A stretch of 10,077 nucleotides of DNA from Thiobacillus sp. UBA2186. GTDB lineage: Bacteria > Pseudomonadota > Gammaproteobacteria > Burkholderiales > Thiobacillaceae. This document shows, piece after piece, positions 5,221 through 10,077 of this stretch. A program made the position numbers and the translations under genes. The first letter of the stretch is position 1. Every line of letters begins with the position of its first letter. The notes beneath the pieces were generated by a model. It was not told the DNA's origin. It searched no databases and worked only from the letters and a program-made list of their open reading frames with translations. The DNA is taken from positions 1 through 10,077 of the forward strand of contig DCVO01000026.1 of assembly GCA_002327405.1 (NCBI GenBank). Reading direction: 5' to 3'.

Positions 5221-7776
5221 ATGGCCAAGGGCACTTCCTACACGATTGAGGTCAACCCCAAGATTCCGCGCAGGCTGATTCGCCTGGAGGAACTGGCGAA
5301 CAATCTCTGGTACACCTGGGACAAGCCGACGCGCACACTGTTTGCCCGGCTGCACTCGGGCTTGTGGGAGGCGACCGGCCATAATCCCAAGGCCTTCCTC
5401 AAGCGCGTGGACGAGCAGCGACTGGTGGAAGCGGCGGAAGACCACGTGTTCCTCGCCAATTACAACCGGGTGCTGTCGGCCTACGACACCTATCACAACG
5501 AGCCGATCAAGCGCGATCAGCCCGCCCAGTTGAAGCACACCGACATGGTGGCCTATTTCTGTGCGGAATTCGGCTTCCACGAGAGCTTTCCGATCTATTC
5601 GGGCGGCTTGGGCATTCTTGCCGGCGACCACTGCAAGGCCGCTTCGGACATGCGCCTGCCATTCGTTGGCGTCGGGCTGTTGTACCGCCAGGGCTATTTT
5701 TCCCAGACCATCGACGGCGACGGCCGCCAGGTCGCGCATTACCACGATTCCGATTTCGACGACCTGCCGGTGACGCCGGCCTATACCGACGACGGCCGCG
5801 AGCTGAAGGTGCAGGTCGAGTTTCCGGGCCGCAGCGTGACGGTCAAGGTCTGGGTCGTGCGGGCGGGGCATGTGTGGCTGACCTTGCTGGACACCGATCT
5901 GGAAGAGAACAATGCCGAGGACCGCGACATCACGCACCAGCTTTATGGCGGCGACCGCGAAATGCGCATTCGCCAGGAAATCATTCTCGGGGTCGGCGGC
6001 GCGCGCGCGCTGGCGGCTATGGGGGTGAAACCCACGGTATGGCACATCAACGAAGGCCATGCGGCCTTCCTGGTGCTGGAGCGCATCCGTCAGCTGATGA
6101 AGGAAAAACAGCTGGACTTCAACAGCGCGCTGGAAGCGGTCGCGGTGGACACGGTGTTCACCACGCACACGCCGGTGCCGGCCGGGCACGACCATTTTTC
6201 CAGCGACATGGTCGAGCGCTATTTCCAGGATTATTGCAAGCAGCTCGGCATTCCGCTCTCCAGCCTGCGCGAACTGGGTCATACCCAGGGCAGCCCCGAT
6301 TTCAACATGACTGCGCTGGCGCTGCACGGCTCGCGCCATCACAACGGCGTTTCGCGCATTCATGGCGGCGTCTCATCCGAAATCTGCGGCGAGCACTGGC
6401 CGCAGATCGGCCCGGACGAGAACCCGGTGGACTACATCACCAACGGCGTGCATGTGAACACCTTCCTGGCGCAGGAATGGATCGATTTGTTCGACAACCG
6501 CCTCGGTTACGACTGGCGCCACAGGCTGAACGATACGGCGTTCTGGGAGGAGCGTATCGACCGGATCCCGGATCATGTGTTCTGGAGCGTGCGCCAGACG
6601 CTGAAGGCACAGCTGTTTTTCATGCTGCAGCAGCGCTATGCCATCCAACATACTCGCAACCATGGTTCACAGGCGCACTTGGAAAGATTGTTGAAGCTTG
6701 CCAACCCGCTCGATCCCAAGGTGTTGACGATAGGTTTCGCGCGACGCTTTGCCACTTACAAGCGCGCCACACTCATGTTCGAGAACCTCGGCTGGCTGAA
6801 GCGCATCATTGCCGACGAAGAAAGGCCGGTGCTGTTCCTGTTTGCCGGCAAGGCGCACCCTGCCGATCAGCCGGGCCAGGAACTCATCCGCCGCATCCAC
6901 GAGCTTTCGCATCTGCCCGAACTGGAGGGCAGGCTTTTGCTGATAGAGGGCTATGACATGGGCCTGGCGCGCAGGCTGGTGGCAGGCGTCGACGTCTGGC
7001 TCAACAATCCGATCTATCCGCTCGAGGCTTCCGGCACATCGGGCATGAAGGCGGCCATGAACGGCACGCTCAATCTGTCCGTGCTGGACGGCTGGTGGGG
7101 CGAAGGCTGGGACGAGGAAAACGGCTGGGCCATCAAGCCGGCGCCGGTGCACTTCGACGATGCGCGCCGCAACGCCGAGGACAGCCTGACGCTTTACGAG
7201 CTGCTGCAGGATCAGATCATCCCGCTTTATTACAAGCGCAACGGCATGGGTTTTTCGGAAGGCTGGGTGAAGAAGGCCAAGCACTCGATTGCCACACTGC
7301 TGCCGCGGTTCAATTCGGCGCGCATGGTGGGGGAATACGTGCAGAAGTTTTACCTGCCCGCGAGCGAGAATGGCCGCAAGTTTCGCGAGGATCACTATGC
7401 CTCGGCCAAAAGCCTCGCGGCATGGAAGGCGCGAGTGCGCTCGCACTGGCCCGGCGTGTCACTGCGCCGCATGGATACGGCCAAGAAAACCCTCGTCTAC
7501 GGCGAAGGCTTTACCTTGAAGGTCGCGGCCAATCTCGACGGGCTGGCGCCTGACGATGTGCGCATCGAGGTGTTGCTGCATCGGCCTGGCAGCGCAGCCA
7601 ACAATCGCAGCTCCCTGTGCATGGAAAGCAAGGGGACCCTGCCGGATGGAGCCACCCTGTATGAGCTGGATATCACGCCCGAAATGTGCGGCAAGATCGA
7701 TTACCGCGTGCGCGTCTACCCCTGGAACGAACTGCTTACCCATCCGTTTGAAACCGGCTTGATGGTCTGGCTTTGA
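5221..7776 (+). CDS. glgP: Alpha-glucan (glycogen/maltodextrin) phosphorylase, GT35
   Basis: 851 residues of the long-branch alpha-glucan phosphorylase type that begins with a DUF3417 domain (about residues 12-125: LEELANNLWYTWDKPTRTLFARL) rather than the E. coli GlgP/MalP layout. Conserved features include GGLGILAGDHCKAASD, HINEGHAAF near residue 275, HTPVPAGHD, GFARRFATYKRA and the cofactor region EASGTSGMKAAMNGTLNLSVLDGWW, whose Lys610 should carry pyridoxal phosphate. The enzyme cleaves alpha-1,4-glucan with phosphate to release glucose-1-phosphate in the cytoplasm. Apart from DUF3417 the catalytic domain extends to about residue 720; the last ~130 residues form a beta-rich tail ending in FETGLMVWL. 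No other glg gene is nearby, so it stands outside a glycogen operon. It is intact and starts at an ATG with a good SD. Confidence 0.95.
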   Translation: MAKGTSYTIEVNPKIPRRLIRLEELANNLWYTWDKPTRTLFARLHSGLWEATGHNPKAFLKRVDEQRLVEAAEDHVFLANYNRVLSAYDTYHNEPIKRDQPAQLKHTDMVAYFCAEFGFHESFPIYSGGLGILAGDHCKAASDMRLPFVGVGLLYRQGYFSQTIDGDGRQVAHYHDSDFDDLPVTPAYTDDGRELKVQVEFPGRSVTVKVWVVRAGHVWLTLLDTDLEENNAEDRDITHQLYGGDREMRIRQEIILGVGGARALAAMGVKPTVWHINEGHAAFLVLERIRQLMKEKQLDFNSALEAVAVDTVFTTHTPVPAGHDHFSSDMVERYFQDYCKQLGIPLSSLRELGHTQGSPDFNMTALALHGSRHHNGVSRIHGGVSSEICGEHWPQIGPDENPVDYITNGVHVNTFLAQEWIDLFDNRLGYDWRHRLNDTAFWEERIDRIPDHVFWSVRQTLKAQLFFMLQQRYAIQHTRNHGSQAHLERLLKLANPLDPKVLTIGFARRFATYKRATLMFENLGWLKRIIADEERPVLFLFAGKAHPADQPGQELIRRIHELSHLPELEGRLLLIEGYDMGLARRLVAGVDVWLNNPIYPLEASGTSGMKAAMNGTLNLSVLDGWWGEGWDEENGWAIKPAPVHFDDARRNAEDSLTLYELLQDQIIPLYYKRNGMGFSEGWVKKAKHSIATLLPRFNSARMVGEYVQKFYLPASENGRKFREDHYASAKSLAAWKARVRSHWPGVSLRRMDTAKKTLVYGEGFTLKVAANLDGLAPDDVRIEVLLHRPGSAANNRSSLCMESKGTLPDGATLYELDITPEMCGKIDYRVRVYPWNELLTHPFETGLMVWL

Positions 7777-7779
7777 ATC

Positions 7780-7797
7780 CGCCCTTGCAACAAGGCG
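7780..7797 (+). terminator. Stem-loop after glgP (possible weak terminator)
   Basis: CGCCCTTG-CAA-CAAGGCG folds as a seven-pair stem with one bulged C and a three-base loop, just after the glgP stop. No T-run follows within the next ten bases, so it is not a classical intrinsic terminator; it might be Rho-assisted or only stabilise the glgP 3' end. It abuts the -35 box of the ars promoter. Confidence 0.35.
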
Positions 7798-7798
7798 C

Positions 7799-7826
7799 TT
7801 GACAGATCAAATTATATTTCTATAAT
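7799..7826 (+). promoter_or_regulatory. Consensus sigma-70 promoter of the ars operon
   Basis: TTGACA (7799-7804) and TATAAT (7821-7826) both match consensus at all six positions with a 16-base spacer. The predicted transcription start, about 5-9 bases after the -10 box, falls at 7831-7835, only 1-5 bases before the arsR ATG at 7836. A promoter this strong would need repression, which fits the overlapping ArsR operator. Confidence 0.85.
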
Positions 7827-7837
7827 TATCGAATTAT
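7810..7837. promoter_or_regulatory. Probable ArsR operator: overlapping AT-rich inverted repeats
   Basis: AATTATA (7810-7816), then TTTC, then TATAATT (7821-7827) form a perfect 7-4-7 inverted repeat that covers the -10 box. ATAATT (7822-7827), ATCG, AATTAT (7832-7837) form a second perfect 6-4-6 repeat reaching into the arsR start codon. The three half-sites recur every 11 bases, about one helical turn. ArsR/SmtB repressors bind AT-rich dyads at their own promoters, so ArsR bound here would block RNA polymerase. The binding itself is inferred. Confidence 0.65.
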
Positions 7838-8162
7838 GGAAATATTTGAGGCCATCAAGGCTCTGTCTTCGCTGGCGCACGAAACCCGTCTGGGCATATT
7901 TCGCCTGCTGGTGCAGGCCGGCACCTCGGGCCTGTCGGTGGGTGAGATCAACAATGCCATGCAGATCGCCGCGCCGACACTGTCGTTTCACCTCAAGGAA
8001 CTGGCGAATGCCGGCCTGGTGTCAAACCGCCACGAGGGCAGGTTCATCTATTACCAGGCCAATTACACCGTCATGAACGACTTGCTGGCCTATCTCACCG
8101 AGAACTGTTGCCAGGGTGAGCCATGCTTGCCTGGCGATGTGTGCAAAACAGGAGCGAAATGA
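7836..8162 (+). CDS. arsR: ArsR/SmtB family arsenic-responsive repressor
   Basis: 108 residues with a winged helix-turn-helix: LSSLAHETRLGIFRLLVQAG (helices 1-2), LSVGEINNAMQIAAPTLSFHLKELANAGLV (recognition helix near 46-60) and the wing GRFIYYQ. The helix that carries the CxC metalloid site in E. coli ArsR has no Cys. Instead Cys91, Cys92, Cys97 and Cys103 cluster at the C-terminus, resembling the Acidithiobacillus ferrooxidans type (Cys95, Cys96, Cys102). As(III) binding is expected to release the repressor from its operator. The ATG at 7836 begins the canonical N-terminus, yet there is no SD and almost no predicted leader, so initiation is probably leaderless or nearly so. The stop overlaps the arsI start, which points to co-transcription with the downstream genes. 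Confidence 0.93.
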   Translation: MEIFEAIKALSSLAHETRLGIFRLLVQAGTSGLSVGEINNAMQIAAPTLSFHLKELANAGLVSNRHEGRFIYYQANYTVMNDLLAYLTENCCQGEPCLPGDVCKTGAK

Positions 8163-8629
8163 TGAAAAGATTTCATGTGCATGTAGGCGTTATCGACATC
8201 CCGTCCGCAGTGGCTTTTTATTCCAGGCTGTTCGATGCCGAGCCTGCCGTCGTGGAAGCCGACTATGCGAAATGGATGCTGGACGAGCCGTGCATCAATT
8301 TCGCCATCTCCACGCGCGCCGGCAAGACCGGCCTGGATCATCTGGGCTTCCAGGCCGAGAACGAAGATGAGCTGGAGGTATTGCATAAGCGGGTAGAGGC
8401 TGCCGCCGGCCCGGTGATCGAACAGAAAGGCACGGCCTGCTGCTATGCCGAATCCGACAAGTACTGGACCGTGGACCCGGCCGGCATCGCCTGGGAAAAC
8501 TTCCATACCCTGGGCCGTGTGCCGGTATTCGGCGCGGAGAAGGCCGCACAAGGCAGCGCCTGCTGCGCGCCCATGCCGGCGCAGGTTTCGCTGTCGCAAC
8601 TCAGGCAAAATTTCTCGAACTGCAAATAA
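8162..8629 (+). CDS. arsI: ArsI/CadI family VOC metalloenzyme, predicted C-As lyase
   Basis: 155 residues of the vicinal-oxygen-chelate (glyoxalase/dioxygenase) fold, beginning KRFHVHVGVIDIPSAVAFYSRLF. Likely iron ligands are His5, His60 (GLDHLGFQ) and Glu112 (GIAWENFHT), and the vicinal pair Cys93-Cys94 in ACCYAESDKYW matches the thiol pair that binds trivalent organoarsenicals in characterised ArsI. ArsI uses Fe(II) and oxygen to split the carbon-arsenic bond of methyl- or aryl-As(III), yielding As(III). A tail of about 35 residues carries Cys134-Cys135 and Cys154. GGAG (8151-8154) is 7 bases before the ATG at 8162, which overlaps the arsR TGA by one base; an ATG at 8159 is equally in frame and adds one Met. 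Related CadI proteins share the fold, so cadmium response is the main alternative. Confidence 0.88.
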   Translation: MKRFHVHVGVIDIPSAVAFYSRLFDAEPAVVEADYAKWMLDEPCINFAISTRAGKTGLDHLGFQAENEDELEVLHKRVEAAAGPVIEQKGTACCYAESDKYWTVDPAGIAWENFHTLGRVPVFGAEKAAQGSACCAPMPAQVSLSQLRQNFSNCK

Positions 8630-8639
8630 GCCAATCGTC

Positions 8640-9050
8640 ATGTCGAAAAAAACCGTATTGGTCCTGTGCACCGGCAATTCCTGCCGCTCGCAAATGGCCG
8701 AAGTGCTCCTCAACCACGATCTGGGCGACAAGGTGCGCGCGCTGTCAGCCGGCACCAGGCCGCAGCCCAAGGTGGCGGACGGCGCCATCGAGGCGCTGAA
8801 ACTAGCCGGCCTGAACCCCGAGGGGCTTTACCCCAAGGATGTCGATGCCGTGATGAACGAGGACATCGACCTGGTGGTGACGGTGTGCGACAACGCCAAG
8901 GAAACCTGCCCGGTCTTCCCGAAACCGGTGCCCAGCATCCATCTGCCTTTCCACGATCCGCACGGCGAGCCGCTGGAGAGCTTCGTCGCCGTGCGCGACG
9001 ATATTCGCAGCCGGCTGGTGGCGGCAGTACGCGAAAAACTGGGAATTTGA
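8640..9050 (+). CDS. arsC: Arsenate reductase ArsC, LMW-phosphatase type, probably thioredoxin-coupled
   Basis: 136 residues closely following the plasmid pI258 / Bacillus ArsC pattern. The P-loop is CTGNSCRSQMAE with nucleophile Cys10, then Cys83 and Cys90 in VVTVCDNAKETCPVFP, equivalent to Cys10, Cys82 and Cys89 of the S. aureus enzyme. The acid Asp106 lies in FHDPHG. This Cys triad reduces As(V) to As(III) by a disulfide relay resolved by thioredoxin; the type is read from motifs, the reductant is inferred. Cys15 in the P-loop is also retained. The gene begins 10 bases after arsI with no clear SD, so translation may depend on reinitiation. It belongs to the arsR-acr3 unit. Confidence 0.93.
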   Translation: MSKKTVLVLCTGNSCRSQMAEVLLNHDLGDKVRALSAGTRPQPKVADGAIEALKLAGLNPEGLYPKDVDAVMNEDIDLVVTVCDNAKETCPVFPKPVPSIHLPFHDPHGEPLESFVAVRDDIRSRLVAAVREKLGI

Positions 9051-9086
9051 TTCGCCCAATCGAGTTGCACGCAATAGGGGGAGGCC

Positions 9087-9584
9087 ATGAGCAATCCAAG
9101 ATACAACGTCCTTTTTCTGTGTACCGGCAATTCAGCGCGTTCCATTCTTGCCGAAGCGCTGTTGAACAATGCCGGAAAAGGAAGCTTCCAGGCCTTCAGC
9201 GCCGGCAGCCACCCGACAGGCAAGGTAAGTCCTTATGTGCTGGAACTGCTGGAGAAACACCACTTTCCGACCGGAAGTCTGCGCAGCAAAAATTGGGACG
9301 AGTTTGCGCAAGCGGATTCGCCGCATCTGGATTTCGTTATTACGGTCTGCGACAAGGCGGCGGGAGAGGTTTGTCCGGTATGGCCGGGGCAGCCGATGAC
9401 AGCGCATTGGGGTATCCCGGACCCGGTTTTGGTCGAAGGCGGCGATGTGGAAAAGCGCCGCGCCTTCCAGGATGCCATGAACCAGCTGCAGCGTCGCATC
9501 TCCATGTTCGTCAGCCTGCCCTTCGAGAAACTGGATCGCATAAGACTGCAAGAAGCCGTCAGAGAAATAGGAAAAACGCCATGA
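9087..9584 (+). CDS. arsC2: Second arsenate reductase / LMW protein-tyrosine-phosphatase-like ArsC
   Basis: 165 residues of a distinct branch of the same fold common in proteobacterial ars operons. The P-loop is CTGNSARSILAEALL with nucleophile Cys12; the second P-loop Cys of the upstream ArsC is Ala17 here. Cys88 and Cys96 lie in ITVCDKAAGEVCPVWPGQP, seven residues apart rather than six as in the first enzyme. Asp112 is in WGIPDP. A longer helical C-terminus (residues 120-165) is absent from the first ArsC. It probably also reduces arsenate, perhaps with a different thiol donor; a phosphatase role is possible. A purine-rich GGGGGAGG (9077-9084) precedes the ATG closely. The last bases overlap the acr3 start as ATGA. 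The symbol arsC2 only separates it from the upstream copy. Confidence 0.9.
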   Translation: MSNPRYNVLFLCTGNSARSILAEALLNNAGKGSFQAFSAGSHPTGKVSPYVLELLEKHHFPTGSLRSKNWDEFAQADSPHLDFVITVCDKAAGEVCPVWPGQPMTAHWGIPDPVLVEGGDVEKRRAFQDAMNQLQRRISMFVSLPFEKLDRIRLQEAVREIGKTP

Positions 9585-10077
9585 GCGCGCAATGTGAAGT
9601 GACAGCCAAAGTCGCTGCCGGCGCGCCGATGAGCGTGTTCGAGCGCTGGCTTACATTATGGGTGGCATTGTGCATTGTTGCCGGCGTGGTGCTCGGCCAG
9701 TTGCTGCCGGCGCCGTTTCAGGCGCTGGGGCGCATGGAAGTGGCGCGGGTGAATATTCCGGTCGGACTGCTGATCTGGGTGATGATCATCCCCATGCTGA
9801 TGAAAATCGACTTCGGCGCGCTGCATCAGGTGAAGTCGCATTGGAAGGGCATCGGCGTCACCTTGTTCGTGAACTGGGCGGTGAAGCCGTTTTCCATGGC
9901 GCTTCTGGCCTGGATCTTCATCCGCAACTTGTTTGCGCCTTATCTGCCAGCGGAGCAACTCGACAGCTATGTCGCCGGCCTCATCCTGCTGGCGGCGGCC
10001 CCCTGCACGGCAATGGTGTTCGTGTGGAGCCGGCTCACCGGCGGCGATCCCTATTTCACGCTGTCGCAGGTGGCGCT
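9581..10077 (+). CDS. acr3: ACR3-type arsenite efflux permease (5' part)
   Basis: The start ATG at 9581 overlaps the preceding stop (ATGA), with AGGA at 9569-9572 as SD. 165 residues are visible before the window ends, out of roughly 350-400 in the family. Hydrophobic segments appear at about 23-45 (LTLWVALCIVAGVVLGQLL), 58-74 (NIPVGLLIWVMIIPMLM), 92-118 and 131-149. The hallmark LLAAAPCTAMVFVWSRL holds Cys142, equivalent to the essential Cys of characterised Acr3 proteins, and IPMLMKIDF is another family signature. The protein sits in the inner membrane and exports As(III), driven by the proton motive force. It removes the product of both reductases and of ArsI. The rest of the gene lies outside the window. 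Confidence 0.93.
   Translation, partial: MSAQCEVTAKVAAGAPMSVFERWLTLWVALCIVAGVVLGQLLPAPFQALGRMEVARVNIPVGLLIWVMIIPMLMKIDFGALHQVKSHWKGIGVTLFVNWAVKPFSMALLAWIFIRNLFAPYLPAEQLDSYVAGLILLAAAPCTAMVFVWSRLTGGDPYFTLSQVA

Noticed and set aside
5182..6363. 393-codon minus-strand open frame antisense to glgP
   Set aside because: The glgP frame has clear family motifs throughout; the antisense frame has none and shows shadow composition.
7777..10077. Mobile element or genomic island boundary at the ars operon
   Set aside because: No transposase, integrase, tRNA, direct repeat or change in codon character is visible; horizontal transfer cannot be claimed from this window.

Overview
The window is a dense, roughly 60% GC bacterial segment whose proteins look betaproteobacterial. 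A betaproteobacterial-type proteasome homologue, an RsgA / pterin-dehydratase / oligoribonuclease neighbourhood, an exported DsrE-like protein, a small c-type cytochrome and glycogen metabolism together suggest an environmental, perhaps sulfur- or metal-oxidising, member of the Nitrosomonadales or Burkholderiales. The class is inferred from gene content and protein character; the order is a guess.

Layout. (1) 2-2430, plus strand: a tight run of the 3' end of ppnP (nucleoside phosphorylase), a proteasome/HslV-like Ntn-hydrolase (BPH type), yajQ (nucleotide-binding protein), a YajL/DJ-1 family gene and a two-CBS-domain protein. Spacings of 1-56 bases suggest one transcription unit, with a possible extra promoter before the CBS gene. 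(2) 2436-4509, minus strand: a small cytochrome c, a pterin-4a-carbinolamine dehydratase, the ribosome-assembly GTPase rsgA (TTG start) and an exported DsrE-like protein. This unit converges on the first with only 5 bases between stop codons. (3) 4612-7776, plus strand: oligoribonuclease orn, divergent from the cytochrome, then a long GT35 alpha-glucan phosphorylase. (4) 7836-10077, plus strand: an arsenic resistance operon arsR-arsI-arsC-arsC2-acr3, the last gene cut by the window end.

The arsenic operon reads as a logical pathway. ArsR senses As(III) through C-terminal cysteines. ArsI is predicted to break the C-As bond of trivalent methyl- or aryl-arsenicals, giving As(III). Two different LMW-phosphatase-fold arsenate reductases reduce As(V) to As(III), and the ACR3 permease exports it. 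Its promoter has consensus -35 (TTGACA) and -10 (TATAAT) boxes with 16 bases between them, overlapped by AT-rich inverted repeats (likely ArsR operator). The predicted transcription start lies only 1-5 bases before the arsR ATG, so the message is probably nearly leaderless.

The most interesting items are the proteasome-like protein set among yajQ, yajL and ppnP with no unfoldase gene nearby, the near-leaderless self-repressed ars promoter, the pairing of two arsenate reductase types with an organoarsenical lyase, and an exported DsrE-like protein and an unusual monoheme cytochrome flanking housekeeping genes. I see no tRNA or rRNA gene, insertion sequence or CRISPR array. No gap between genes exceeds about 105 bases.
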